Below the pieces are notes generated by a model. The model searched no databases and had not been told where the DNA came from. It saw nothing but the letters and a program-made list of their open reading frames with translations. DNA of 64,000 bases from Rariglobus sp. (lineage in GTDB: Bacteria > Verrucomicrobiota > Verrucomicrobiia > Opitutales > Opitutaceae): NCBI GenBank assembly GCA_029266495.1, contig JAQSWS010000017.1, positions 12,599-76,598 on the forward strand. Reading direction: 5' to 3'. Shown in pieces: positions 41,240 through 51,878 of this stretch (position 1 is the first letter of the stretch; each line of letters starts with the position of its first letter). The position numbers and the translations under genes were made by a program.

Positions 41240-41890
41240 TCAGCCGATCTGCTTCAGCGCCGCCGCCAGTCGCTCCAGCTTCACCCGGTCCTTCACGCCC
41301 GGCGACGATTCCACGCCGCTGTTCACATCGACAAAACGCGTCCCGCTGCTGGCGATCGCGCCAGTGATGTTGTCGGGCGTCAGGCCGCCTGCGAGCACCC
41401 AGGTGTTCTGCGGATGCCCCTGCTGATGACGGGCAAACTTGTCCCAATCGCCCGTCTTGCCCGAACCGCCGAAGCCGCCGGCATGAAAAGTATCCAGTAA
41501 AAAGGTCGCCGCGAGCGGCAGCCACTCCGCCGGCACATCCTCGCCCGGCGGCAGCTTGGGGGCGAGCCAGAGCCGGTGCGCCCCCGCCTGCAACGACCAC
41601 CCGCGCACCGTTTCAAGCGAGGTCGCATGCGCGCAATGGATCTGGAATAAATCAAAGCCCGCGCCAATCGCCGCCGCCAGTTCCCCGGCGGAAGGCTCCA
41701 CCAGCACGGCCACACGCCGCGGACCGGCGGGAAGATCGGCCGCAAGTTCCTTGTAGCGCTCGAGCGACAGGTAGCGCGGCGATTTTGGATACAGAATGAA
41801 GCCCAGGCAGTCGGCCCCGATCTCCGTCGCCGCACGGGCGTCTTCGACACGGGTCTGCCCGCAAACCTTGAGCTGGATGCCTCCGATCAT
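41240..41890 (-). CDS. trpF: Phosphoribosylanthranilate isomerase
   Basis: The protein has 216 residues from the ATG at 41890; this start overlaps the upstream aminotransferase stop (ATGA), and the longer frame is discarded. Tryptophan-biosynthesis TrpF is a TIM barrel: QLKVCGQTRVEDARAA (catalytic Cys), LGFILYPKSPRYL, AVLVEPSAGEL, FLLDTFHAGGFGGSGKTGDW (catalytic Asp) and FVDVNSGVESSPGVKD. It isomerises N-(5-phosphoribosyl)anthranilate. No other trp genes are nearby; coupling to a sugar aminotransferase gene is unusual and probably a genome-organisation accident. Confidence 0.92.
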   Translation of the reverse strand: MIGGIQLKVCGQTRVEDARAATEIGADCLGFILYPKSPRYLSLERYKELAADLPAGPRRVAVLVEPSAGELAAAIGAGFDLFQIHCAHATSLETVRGWSLQAGAHRLWLAPKLPPGEDVPAEWLPLAATFLLDTFHAGGFGGSGKTGDWDKFARHQQGHPQNTWVLAGGLTPDNITGAIASSGTRFVDVNSGVESSPGVKDRVKLERLAAALKQIG

Positions 41891-42993
41891 GCGCCGGAGT
41901 TGAATGAATTGACCGTCGCGATCACGTGATCGACCTGCGCATCCGTCAATTCGGGGAAGATCGGCAGACTCACGCACGTCGCCGCGGCTTTCTCCGCCTC
42001 GGGCAATGAACCCGCCGCATAGCCCAGCGACGCGTAGCATGCCTGCCGGTGCAACGGCACGGGATAAATCAAGTCGGTTCCGATCTCGTGCTTCGCCAGA
42101 TGCTCGCGCAACGCGTCGCGACGCGGATGACGGATCGTGAACTGGTGATAAACACTCGCCCCATAATTCACCGTCGCCGGCAGAACGACACCAGTGAGCT
42201 TGATACCCGCGAGATACCGCGCGGCGATCGCCTGGCGGCGGGCGGTCCAGGTGGCGAGATGCGGCAGCTTCACGTTGAGCAACGCCCCCTGAAACCCGTC
42301 CATGCGGAAATTAAAACCCACCTGGTCGTGGTAATAACGACGGCCCATACCGTGCACGCGCAGGAGCTTCGCGCGCTCGAAGTGCGCGTCGTTTTTCGAG
42401 ACAAGCGCACCGCCCTCGCCGCAACCGCCCAGGTTCTTGGTGGGGTAAAAGCTGAACGTGCCCACATCGCCCAGCAGGCCGACCGGCGTGCCTTGGTATC
42501 TCGCCTCGACCGCCTGCGCACAGTCCTCGACCACAAAGAGGTTGTGCTTCTTCGCAATGGCGAGGAGCGCGTCCATCGGAGCCGGCTGGCCGAAGAGATG
42601 GACAATGACAATGCCCTTGGTCTTCGGCGTGATCGCCGCTTCCACTGCGGCCGGATCGAGATTGAACGTCACCGGATCGATATCCACAAACCGGGGGGTC
42701 GCGCCGACGTAACTCACTCCCCACGCCGACGAGATAAACGTGAAGGCCGGCACGATCACCTCGTCCCCCGGCCCCCAGCCCGCAATTACGGCCGCCAGGT
42801 GAAGCGGTGACGTGCCGCTGTTGAGACCCAGCGCGCGCGGATAACCCAGCGTCTTCGAAAAATTCGCCTCAAACTCCTCCACATCCTTGCCAAGGCAAAA
42901 ACGGGTGGCGTCGTAGGTCGCGGCAAGCGCGGCAAGCGCCTGCTCGCGCAGAGACTGATGTTGGAGCGAAAGGTCGAGGAACGGGACTTTCAT
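41887..42993 (-). CDS. DegT/DnrJ/EryC1/StrS-family sugar aminotransferase
   Basis: The protein has 368 residues from the ATG at 42993 (MKVPFLDLSLQHQSLREQAL); the longer upstream frame lacks the family fold. It is a PLP enzyme: substrate entry GLNSGTSPLHLAAVIAGWGP, FTFISSAWGVSYVGATPRFV, catalytic-lysine segment TFSFYPTKNLGGCGEGGALV near 185, VGFNFRMDGFQGALLNVKLP and YPVPLHRQACYASLG. These enzymes transaminate keto-sugar nucleotides in surface-glycan pathways. The nearest glycan operon is 36 kb away, so its pathway is unclear. Overlap with trpF implies cotranscription. Confidence 0.88.
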   Translation of the reverse strand: MKVPFLDLSLQHQSLREQALAALAATYDATRFCLGKDVEEFEANFSKTLGYPRALGLNSGTSPLHLAAVIAGWGPGDEVIVPAFTFISSAWGVSYVGATPRFVDIDPVTFNLDPAAVEAAITPKTKGIVIVHLFGQPAPMDALLAIAKKHNLFVVEDCAQAVEARYQGTPVGLLGDVGTFSFYPTKNLGGCGEGGALVSKNDAHFERAKLLRVHGMGRRYYHDQVGFNFRMDGFQGALLNVKLPHLATWTARRQAIAARYLAGIKLTGVVLPATVNYGASVYHQFTIRHPRRDALREHLAKHEIGTDLIYPVPLHRQACYASLGYAAGSLPEAEKAAATCVSLPIFPELTDAQVDHVIATVNSFNSGA

Positions 42994-43152
42994 GGATGGG
43001 AGGAACCACGAAACCACGAACGCCCCGAAAACCAAACCTGTTTTCTCGCCGCTCGATGCAGGCCGACCGCCGGTCGGGCGTCCGCGTCCATGTGTAATTG
43101 AGTTCACACGAAGCGGCGTGCCCGCCCCGGTCCTGCACGCAACATTCACCGG

Positions 43153-43581
43153 ATGACCCAACTCCCCGACTGCCTCTACTGCCGTAAAGACCAGCGCCTG
43201 TCCGACTTGATGATCGAGGTCGCTCCCCTGCAGGTCTCGACACTCTACCTCTTCAAAGAGCAGACCTACCGCGGCCGTTGCGTCGTCGCCTACCACGAAC
43301 ACGTCAACGAGCTCTACGAACTGCCCGACACCGAACTCGCACGTTTCATGCAGGACGTCACCCGCGCAGCCAGGGCCATGAAAGCCGCCTTCAATCCCGC
43401 CAAGATCAATTACGGCGCCTACTCCGACAAACTCCCCCACCTGCACGTCCATCTCGTGCCCAAATACACCGACGGTCCGTCCTGGGGCACGACTTTCACC
43501 ATGATGCCGGAGCCCAAGCGCCTGCACTCCGAGGACGTCTATGCCGGCCTGATCGCACAGATCAAAGCCGCGCTCGTTTAA
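43153..43581 (+). CDS. HIT-family nucleotide hydrolase/transferase
   Basis: The protein has 142 residues. The histidine triad is HLHVHLVPKY near residue 96, with the earlier segment GRCVVAYHEHVNELYELPDT. An N-terminal CxxC (CLYCRK) may bind zinc, as in some HIT proteins. Family members hydrolyse dinucleoside polyphosphates or nucleoside phosphoramidates; the specific substrate is not readable. Forty bp separate it from the DTW-domain gene, so they are probably cotranscribed. Confidence 0.88.
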   Translation: MTQLPDCLYCRKDQRLSDLMIEVAPLQVSTLYLFKEQTYRGRCVVAYHEHVNELYELPDTELARFMQDVTRAARAMKAAFNPAKINYGAYSDKLPHLHVHLVPKYTDGPSWGTTFTMMPEPKRLHSEDVYAGLIAQIKAALV

Positions 43582-43621
43582 AAGTCTCGTCGCCTCGGGC
43601 AATCGCGCTCAGCAAATCCGG

Positions 43622-44377
43622 ATGAGTCGCGAAACGTGTTACCGCTGCTTCTGGCCGAAGCCGCTCTGCTGGTGCCCCTCCATCACCCCGATGGAGACGC
43701 GCACCCGTTTCGTGTTCCTCATGCACCCGCACGAGTTCAAACACGAGAAGGCCGCCACCGGCCGTCTCACCCATCTCTGCCTGGCCAACAGTGAACTCCA
43801 GATGGGCCTCGCCTTCGACGACCATGAGGCCGTCCAAGACATCATCAACGACCCGCGCAACCTCGTGATGCTCGTCTATCCGAGCGTCGGTGCGCGCAAC
43901 CTCTCCAAGGGCGATCTCACGCCCGCCGACATCGGCGACCGCCGCCTCGTCTTCTTCCTCCTCGATGCCACCTGGGCGGGCGCCAAAAAAATGCTGCGCC
44001 TGAGTCCATCGCTGCAACGCCTGCCGCGCGTCATGTTCACGCCGACCGCGCCCAGCCGTTACGTGATCAAGCAACAACCCGTCGTCGGCTGCCTCTCCAC
44101 GCTCGAGACGACGCATGAACTCCTGCTCGCACTGCAACGCAGCGGACTCGACGCCTATCCGCTGCCCGACCAGTTGCTCGATCTCTTCGCGCGCATGCAG
44201 GCCTACCAGCTCAAATGTGCCAGCGATCCCAACCTCGCCGGTTACCGCCGCAACCCCTACAGCGCTCCCGGCGAGCGCACCCGCGTCGGCAGCCGCACCG
44301 AAGCCCGTCGCACCCGAGTGCTCAACCTCGGCGACACGCCGGCCGCCGCTCCGGCCCCGCCTTCGTCCGAAGCCTGA
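43622..44377 (+). CDS. DTW-domain tRNA-uridine aminocarboxypropyltransferase
   Basis: The protein has 251 residues. The N-terminal cysteine cluster is CYRCFWPKPLCWC. The TDD/DTW-family signatures follow: FLMHPHEFKHEKAATGRLTH, SVGARNLS, the DTW-type motif in VFFLLDATWAGAKKM near residue 120, and a STLETTHELLLAL helix. Members transfer the 3-amino-3-carboxypropyl group from SAM to tRNA uridine (acp3U). The last 40 residues are a charged then Pro/Ala-rich tail not needed for the fold. Confidence 0.85.
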   Translation: MSRETCYRCFWPKPLCWCPSITPMETRTRFVFLMHPHEFKHEKAATGRLTHLCLANSELQMGLAFDDHEAVQDIINDPRNLVMLVYPSVGARNLSKGDLTPADIGDRRLVFFLLDATWAGAKKMLRLSPSLQRLPRVMFTPTAPSRYVIKQQPVVGCLSTLETTHELLLALQRSGLDAYPLPDQLLDLFARMQAYQLKCASDPNLAGYRRNPYSAPGERTRVGSRTEARRTRVLNLGDTPAAAPAPPSSEA

Positions 44378-44387
44378 TTTTCGGGCA

Positions 44388-44415
44388 CAAAAAAGCCCGC
44401 CTTCACAGGCGGGCT
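44388..44415 (-). terminator. Rho-independent terminator after rpmE
   Basis: The stem AGCCCGCC/GGCGGGCT at 44394-44415 is followed on the minus strand by a run of T (plus-strand AAAAAA before 44395). It lies 27 bp past the L31 stop and between convergent genes. Confidence 0.9.
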
Positions 44416-44442
44416 AAAAAGTTGTTCGGGGTTGCCCTGGCC

Positions 44443-44700
44443 TTACTTGGCCTTGGCGCCACCACGCTTGAACTTCGAGGTGAACTTCTCAACGCGGCCG
44501 GCGGTGTCGACGATGCGCTTCTCGCCGGTGTAGGCGGGGTGCGAATCAGAGGTCACGTCGCGGAGAACGATGAAATGTTCAACGCCATCGATGACTTCCT
44601 TGCGGGCGGACTTCATCGTGGACTTGGTGAGGAAGCGCTTGCCGCTCGACACATCGAGGTAGCAAACGTTGTTGAGGACGGGATGGCCTTCGGCTTTCAC
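44443..44700 (-). CDS. rpmE2: 50S ribosomal protein L31, zinc-free type B
   Basis: The protein has 85 residues from GTG 44700. Type B hallmarks are KAEGHPVLNNVCYLDVSSGK, STMKSARKEVIDGVEHF, SDSHPAYTGEKRIVDTAGRV and EKFTSKFKRGG. The four-cysteine zinc site of type A is absent. It is a component of the 50S subunit near the central protuberance and intersubunit bridge. It follows rpmJ by 21 bp, and a strong terminator follows. Confidence 0.93.
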   Translation of the reverse strand: MKAEGHPVLNNVCYLDVSSGKRFLTKSTMKSARKEVIDGVEHFIVLRDVTSDSHPAYTGEKRIVDTAGRVEKFTSKFKRGGAKAK

Positions 44701-44721
44701 GTTATTAAAGAGGGATTAAGG

Positions 44722-44847
44722 TTAACCTTGGCGGGCCTTGTAACGGGGCTCGACCTTGTTGATGACGTAGATGCGGCCTTTGCGGCGGACGACCTGGCAG
44801 GCAGGGTGACGCTTCTTCGCGGATTTGATAGAGGAAACAACTTTCAT
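44722..44847 (-). CDS. rpmJ: 50S ribosomal protein L36, zinc-free type
   Basis: The protein has 41 residues, read from ATG 44847: [20 protein letters not shown] then [20 protein letters not shown] and G. It matches the YkgO-like L36 form; only one of the zinc ligands (a Cys) of the standard form remains. It forms a two-gene unit with the zinc-free L31. In many bacteria the zinc-free pair is an alternative set induced by zinc shortage; no Zur-like palindrome is visible in the 76-bp region upstream. Confidence 0.93.
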   Translation of the reverse strand: MKVVSSIKSAKKRHPACQVVRRKGRIYVINKVEPRYKARQG

Positions 44848-44923
44848 AAAAGAGACGAAAACACCGGCCGCGAGGGCCTCTGTCAACGGCAAAGATGGCA
44901 ATGTTCCAACGTGCGCCGGCCGC

Positions 44924-46354
44924 CTAACTTCCCGCGGATGCCGACGCGGCATATTTCGCAATGATACCGTCAAAACTGCCATTGCTGAAAAAGACCACCA
45001 ATCGGGCCCGGGCCGTGCTCGCCGGAAGCGTCGCGGCCTTAAGCCCGTCCAGCAACGCCGCATTCGTCGGGGCACTCGCGGCGCGCACCCCCTGCGACTC
45101 CAAATGCGCAATCACCGCGTCGGTGTTAAACCGCTCGTCGGCTTTCAACTTATCGGCGCGATTCACCGCCCCCAGGTAAACCTCGTCCGCCAGCGCCAGC
45201 GCCGCCATGAAGCCGGCCTGCAGCGTGTTCGTGCGCGCCGTGTTGCTGCGCGGTTCAAACACCGCCGTGAGCACCGCGCCGGGGAACCGGTTGCGAAACG
45301 ATTTGAGCGTCTCCGCCAGTGCGGTGGGGTGATGACCGAAATCCTCGATGACCGTAAGCGCCGGCGTGCTCACCAGCACCTCCTGCCGCCGCTTCACCCC
45401 GCGAAACCGCGCGAGGGGTTCGAGCGACAGCGCAACCGGCGCTTCGGGCCGTGTCGCCAGTGCCGCGGCCGTCGCCGCCATCGCGGCGTTGCGTGCGTTG
45501 TAAATCCCGGGGATCGCCCACTTCACCGCGCCCCACTCCCTGCCGCTCCAGATCAAGCGAAAACCCACCCCGGCCGGCGTCTCGGAAAAATCCACGATGC
45601 GCACGTCGTTGCCCTCTCCCGTGCCCACGCGCACAACGCGCGTCCAGGGCAGATCACCGAGCGCACGCAGGTTTTCGTCGTCTCCGTTCATCACGATATA
45701 ACCGTTCCGGGGCACGATGCGCGTGAGATGGGCAAACGTCCGTTGCACGTCCGCCAGATCGCGGAAGATGTCGGCATGATCGAACTCCAGGTTGTTCAAT
45801 ACCGCGACATGGGGCGCGTAGTGGATGAACTTCGACCGCTTGTCGAAAAATGCGCTGTCATACTCGTCCCCCTCGATTACAAACGGGTCGCCCGCCGCCC
45901 CGAGGTGGTTGCCCACAGGCGGATCAAGCGGCACGCCGCCAATCAAAAAGCCGGGGTCGCGTCCGTTCTCGCGCAACAAAAACGCCGTGAGCGAAGTCGT
46001 GGTCGTCTTTCCATGCGTGCCGCACACGACGATGTTTTTCCGCGTCTTCAAGACCGTGTCGTGAAGCAGCGCGGGCAACGAGGTGAACGGCAGCGAGCGC
46101 CCGTCCAGGAGCCACTCAACCTCGGGGTTGCCGCGTGACATCGCGTTTCCGATCACGACGAGATCGGGCGCGAGTCCCTGGAGGCGGATGGGATCATACC
46201 CCTCGTGCAGGATGATCCCGGCATCCGCGAGGACCGTGCTCATCGGCGGATAAACCCCGGTGTCGGCGCCCAGCACCTCGTGCCCGGCCGCACGCGCCAG
46301 CAGCGCCGCATTGCCCATCGCCGTTCCACAGATGCCCATGAAGTAGATTTTCAT
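44924..46354 (-). CDS. mpl: UDP-MurNAc:L-Ala-gamma-D-Glu-meso-DAP ligase
   Basis: The protein has 476 residues of Mur-ligase family. The N-terminal [12 protein letters not shown]-type start reads [20 protein letters not shown], the ATP loop is [20 protein letters not shown], and the Mpl-specific acceptor segment is [34 protein letters not shown] and the C-terminal [20 protein letters not shown], then [14 protein letters not shown] follow. It ligates recycled murein tripeptide to UDP-MurNAc. This implies meso-DAP peptidoglycan with recycling, relevant to the cysteine-less DapF at 34395. Confidence 0.93.
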   Translation of the reverse strand: MKIYFMGICGTAMGNAALLARAAGHEVLGADTGVYPPMSTVLADAGIILHEGYDPIRLQGLAPDLVVIGNAMSRGNPEVEWLLDGRSLPFTSLPALLHDTVLKTRKNIVVCGTHGKTTTTSLTAFLLRENGRDPGFLIGGVPLDPPVGNHLGAAGDPFVIEGDEYDSAFFDKRSKFIHYAPHVAVLNNLEFDHADIFRDLADVQRTFAHLTRIVPRNGYIVMNGDDENLRALGDLPWTRVVRVGTGEGNDVRIVDFSETPAGVGFRLIWSGREWGAVKWAIPGIYNARNAAMAATAAALATRPEAPVALSLEPLARFRGVKRRQEVLVSTPALTVIEDFGHHPTALAETLKSFRNRFPGAVLTAVFEPRSNTARTNTLQAGFMAALALADEVYLGAVNRADKLKADERFNTDAVIAHLESQGVRAASAPTNAALLDGLKAATLPASTARARLVVFFSNGSFDGIIAKYAASASAGS

Positions 46355-46416
46355 TCGATGTCCAGAAGTGCGCGACGATGGAGCAAAAACGACCGCGCCG
46401 TGAAGCCCGTTCTCGT

Positions 46417-48288
<1,872 letters not shown>

Positions 48289-48384
48289 GCCGGCAGACCA
48301 CTGTGAGCGATCCGTCCCATCGCAGCTACCACCATTTTAATTAATTATGAGGTATTTCCAATTACGCACGTCTCGTGCCCGGTC

Positions 48385-48855
48385 TTAAAAGGCCATCGAA
48401 GGCGTTGGATAGGGCACGCAAGACGCCCGCCAATAATCGGCGATAACGCGAATCAGCTTGGTGAGATCTCCGAACTGAACCGGTTTGATCAGGTAACCCT
48501 TGGCCCCTTGTTCATAGGCCCGGGTGATATCCGCCTGATCGCTCGAGGAGGTAAGGACGATCGTGGGAATCAAACGAAACTCCTTGCGCGAGCTCAGCCA
48601 CGCGAGCAGATCGATCCCGCCCATCCGGGGCATCTTCAGGTCGGTGATAATCAGCCGTGGCAAAGGATGCAGCGAACGATCCGCGTAGAGCCCGAGCCCC
48701 CGCAGGTAGGTGGTCGCCTCCTCGCCGTCATTCACGGCGGCGATGTGGTTGGCCACTCCGCTCTGCTTGAAGGCGCGTCGGATAAACTCCTGATCATTGA
48801 TATCGTCTTCGACGATTAGAATCGCCGGTTCCGGGTGTTCCGTGAGGTGTTTCAT
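48385..48855 (-). CDS. Single-domain response regulator, Rcp1-like
   Basis: The protein has 156 residues from ATG 48855, which overlaps the kinase stop as TAATG. Receiver only: ILIVEDDINDQEFIRRAFKQ, phosphoacceptor Asp72 in LIITDLKMPRMGG, TIVLTSSSDQADI and the Lys segment GYLIKPVQF. It is the partner of the kinase just upstream; phytochrome-type kinases commonly pair with such stand-alone receivers. Confidence 0.9.
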   Translation of the reverse strand: MKHLTEHPEPAILIVEDDINDQEFIRRAFKQSGVANHIAAVNDGEEATTYLRGLGLYADRSLHPLPRLIITDLKMPRMGGIDLLAWLSSRKEFRLIPTIVLTSSSDQADITRAYEQGAKGYLIKPVQFGDLTKLIRVIADYWRASCVPYPTPSMAF

Positions 48856-49661
48856 TATTTGTGAAATTCTATCCAAAAGCGGCTTCCTGCCGGGTGATTG
48901 GGCTCGACCCCCCGGGAGCCACCAAAGCGCTCCATCGCCGTTGACACGATCGCGAGGCCAATCCCCGTTCCCGGTGTTTTTCGCTCGGGATTCAGACGTT
49001 CGAACATGCCGAAGACCCGTTCCTTGAACCGGGGATCCACGCCGATTCCATTGTCCTCGACCCATACGCGCAGGCGCCCCTGGCGTTCCTCCGAATAGAT
49101 CCTGATCACCGGCGGTGCCTCCGGACGACGGAACTTCACGGCATTCGAAATGAGATTCACAAAAATGTGCTCGAGGGTCGCACCGTCGGCCCGGACCGTC
49201 CCCAGCGGCGCCACCACGTCGATCACCAGGCCCTCGACGCCATTTTCGTTTCTTACGTGCTCGATCACCCGCTCGACGACCTCGGTCAGGTCGACCTCCT
49301 CCTGAATCAACGGCACTTGCTGCACGCGGGTATAACCCAGCAGGTCGATGATCAACCGGTCCAGACGCGCCGCGGACGCTTCTATTCGCCGCAAATAATC
49401 CAGACCGTCGGCGGGAAGGGTGCTCGCAAAGTCGTCGTGCAAAAATTTCGCGTAGCCGGCGATGGCTCGCAAAGGCGCCCTCAGGTCATGGGCCACCGTG
49501 TAACAAAACGCCTCCATCTGCTTCGTCTTGTCCTCAAGGGCCGAGGTCCGCTCGTCGATCAACTGCCCGAGTTCCACCGTCGACAGTTTCAAGGCCGAGA
49601 TATCCTGGCAAAGATCGATAAAGCTAAGCGGCCGGCCCTCGGCGTCCCGCAGCAGCATCAC
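48855..49661 (-). pseudogene. C-terminal part of a frameshifted PAS histidine kinase
   Basis: The open frame has 268 residues. It begins in the last strand of a PAS domain (SVMLLRDAEGRPLSFIDLCQ), then a coiled-coil linker, HisKA (MEAFCYTVAHDLRAPLRAIA) and HATPase (NLISNAVKFRRPEA, VWVEDNGIGVDPRFKERVFG, TGIGLAIVSTAMERFGG). The kinase core is intact and phytochrome-like. The missing N-terminus is encoded in another frame immediately upstream (49624-50211), overlapping by 38 bp. An independent GTG/ATG start at 49661/49658 could still yield an active soluble kinase, so a function as a split gene is possible. Confidence 0.75.
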
Positions 49662-50211
49662 TGAAGCGTGTCAACTCCCTGAAGGCCGCGTTCACCTGCT
49701 CGATGCGCCCCTCGAGATCCGTCAGCACCATGCCGATTGGCGCCTGTGCAAAGGCCGCGCGAAACTGTGCGTCACTCGCGTGCAGGGCCTGCTCAAGCAG
49801 TTTGTGCGGCGTCGCATCGCGGACGATCTTGGTGAACCCATACAAGGTCCCCTCCGGATCCTTCAAAGCCACCAGGCGTCCGATCGCGAAGAACCGCGAT
49901 CCATCTTTTCTGAGATGCCACCGCTCGTCGTTCGCCTGCCCCTCGCGGATGGCGATTTCCATCTCCCGCTCGGGCGCGCCCCGCGCACGATCCTCCTCCG
50001 TAAAGATAACGCGCCCGTTCAACTGCAACGCCTCGTCCTCCGTGTAGCCAATCACCTTCTCCCCCCCGGTGCTCCACTCGCAAATGTCGCCGTTTACGTG
50101 CATGAAAAAAATCGCGTAGTCGCACGCCGCGTCGAGGAACATCTGAAAGCGCTGCTCGGGAGTGATGGGGTAGGTCGATGTATCCATGGCGGAATGAGCT
50201 GCAGTGGCCAT
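49624..50211 (-). pseudogene. N-terminal part of a frameshifted PAS histidine kinase
   Basis: There are about 195 residues from the ATG at 50211. A full PAS domain (FLDAACDYAIFFMHVNGDIC, WHLRKDGSRFFAIGRLVALK, then DPEGTLYGFTKIVRDAT) is followed by the first strands of a second PAS (AFAQAPIGMVLTDLEGRIEQ, then VNAAFRELT). The frame then runs out-of-register to a stop. The downstream frame resumes at the end of the same kind of PAS domain, so roughly 55-65 codons and one or two extra bases seem to have been deleted at about 49663-49680. The exact start is uncertain; ATG 50187 is also possible. Confidence 0.75.
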
Positions 50212-50390
50212 GGCCGAAAATATTCCGCAGTGCGTTCCCGGCAAATCCGCGACGGACAGATTCTCCCGAACGAGATATGGGGCTAATTCCTGCACCTCCC
50301 GAACAGGGACGGCACTACGCGAGCCCTGTTCTGCAACGCCCCGCTCCGAAACTTCCATGCCAGCGGATCCGCTCGGCCCCGGCTGAATTT

Positions 50391-51194
50391 CTACGGCTCA
50401 GGCCGGACCTGTGCCTTAAAAAACGTCACGATGATTTCCGTCGCCTCGTCCGGATAACGATGACCGCGCGAATGCAGATAAGTCGCCACCCCGTCACCCC
50501 GGCTCGAAGGATAAGACGTGTAGCCGTCGGCGTCCGGGTTGCGAACGTCGCAGCCATTGAGCTTGAGCACGTGATCGATCATCGACGCCTGCCAGACAAA
50601 CTTCACCAACGGATCTTGAGGGCTGCCGATATGCAGCACGGGCTTCGGTTGGAATTTCTGGAACCCGCGACTCAGCACCGCCGCCGAGGGTGCCAATGCG
50701 GCGAAAACATCGCCACGCTCCGCCCACAACAGGTAGGTGAACTGACCTCCGTTCGAGTGACCGGTCGCATAAATGCGACGATCGTCGATCCGATGGCGTG
50801 TGCGGAACTCCGCCAGCATGACGTCGAAAAACCTCAGATCCCGGTCGCCCATCCTTCCGGCAGCAGGCTGCCAGCCCGCCCGTTTGCCTTCGGCATCCGT
50901 CAACGAGCCGGGCGTCGGCAGGCCCTGCGGATAGACCACGATCGCCCCGGGCCAGAATGCGTGGAGGGAAAAGCTCCGCGCGGCCTGTCGCATCGAGCCC
51001 CCGTGCCCATGAAAGGCGAACACGACTGGCACCGGCCCGCCCGTCTCCGTCGCTGCCGGAATGTTTGCCAGCGCCTCGCGAGTCACTCCATCGACCGTCC
51101 AGGTGAGGTGCTCCAGGACCTCCGCGGCAGGCAGGGGCCCATCACCGCACCACGCCAGCAACATCAGCAGAAGGCATCCGGAACCGAAACGCAT
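50391..51194 (-). CDS. Secreted polyhydroxybutyrate-depolymerase/feruloyl-esterase-like hydrolase
   Basis: The protein has 267 residues from ATG 51194 with a signal peptide (MRFGSGCLLLMLLAWCGDGP). The alpha/beta-hydrolase core of the LpqC/CE1-like family is seen: oxyanion region VPVVFAFHGHGGSMRQAARS, nucleophile elbow YATGHSNGGQFTYLLWAERG near residue 145, a likely acid in HIGSPQDPLVKF, and a histidine in YLHSRGHRYPDEATE. The substrate is probably an ester polymer or acylated glycan. It stands alone upstream of the kinase remnants and divergently from the DUF2231 genes. Confidence 0.82.
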   Translation of the reverse strand: MRFGSGCLLLMLLAWCGDGPLPAAEVLEHLTWTVDGVTREALANIPAATETGGPVPVVFAFHGHGGSMRQAARSFSLHAFWPGAIVVYPQGLPTPGSLTDAEGKRAGWQPAAGRMGDRDLRFFDVMLAEFRTRHRIDDRRIYATGHSNGGQFTYLLWAERGDVFAALAPSAAVLSRGFQKFQPKPVLHIGSPQDPLVKFVWQASMIDHVLKLNGCDVRNPDADGYTSYPSSRGDGVATYLHSRGHRYPDEATEIIVTFFKAQVRPEP

Positions 51195-51332
51195 ACAGGC
51201 AAGACGTGTCGACCAAGCGATGGTTTCATGCCTCCCGCGAGCCCGGCGGTCCACGGGAGATGGGAACAATTTTTTCCCACGGGCCACTTTCCAGATACCA
51301 CGCCGGAATCAGCCGCGTGCCCTCATCGGATC

Positions 51333-51854
51333 GTGAAGCTCTTCGACTTCCTGCAAGGCAAATGGCTCGGCCATCCGCTGCACCCGGCATTGGTGCACGT
51401 GCCGCTGGGTCTCTGGCTCCTCGCCGCCGTGTTCGACGTGCTCATCGTCCTCAACATCGGCGTGACCGTGCTCACCCGCCTCTCCTTCTATTGTGTGATC
51501 GGCGGGCTGCTGGGCGCCTTTGCCGCCGTGCCTACCGGCGTGGCTGACTGGGCGCCGATCAAAAAAGAAAAACCGGCCTGGCGGCTCGGACTCTGCCACA
51601 TGCTGCTGAACCTCGTGGCCATTTTCATCTGGGCGGCGAATTTCGGGCTGCGCCTGGACGCGCTCGACGAGCCCGTGAGCGTCACCCGGCCCATTCTCAT
51701 CACCTCGCTCACCGGCGCGGGATTGCTCCTCGCGTCGGGATATATCGGCAGTCTCATGGTCTTCGATCGCGGAGTCAGCGTTGCCCGGCTCTCCAAGAAA
51801 AAATGGCGGGCGATCGCGGCTCGGGCCGGCTCCCGGCTGCCCGACGAAAAGTAA
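51333..51854 (+). CDS. DUF2231 integral membrane protein
   Basis: The protein has 173 residues from GTG 51333, chosen because the family motif comes just after (FDFLQGKWLGHPLHPALVHV). Four membrane helices: LGLWLLAAVFDVLIVLNI, FYCVIGGLLGAFAAVPTG, CHMLLNLVAIFIWAANFG and ITSLTGAGLLLASGYIGSLM. The conserved HPLHPALVHVPLG and the His in CHMLLN suggest heme or metal ligands. Function of DUF2231 is unknown; it is cotranscribed with a DUF2231-Rieske fusion 24 bp downstream, which points to redox chemistry in the membrane. Confidence 0.8.
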   Translation: MKLFDFLQGKWLGHPLHPALVHVPLGLWLLAAVFDVLIVLNIGVTVLTRLSFYCVIGGLLGAFAAVPTGVADWAPIKKEKPAWRLGLCHMLLNLVAIFIWAANFGLRLDALDEPVSVTRPILITSLTGAGLLLASGYIGSLMVFDRGVSVARLSKKKWRAIAARAGSRLPDEK

Positions 51855-51878
51855 ACCGCCCGCGCCCCTCCCGTTCAC

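Noticed and set aside
44848-44923. Zur box upstream of the zinc-free ribosomal proteins
   Set aside because: No convincing palindrome was found.
49624-49661. Programmed frameshift in the PAS kinase
   Set aside because: No slippery heptamer or stimulatory structure seen, and part of the PAS domain is missing, so a deletion explains it better.
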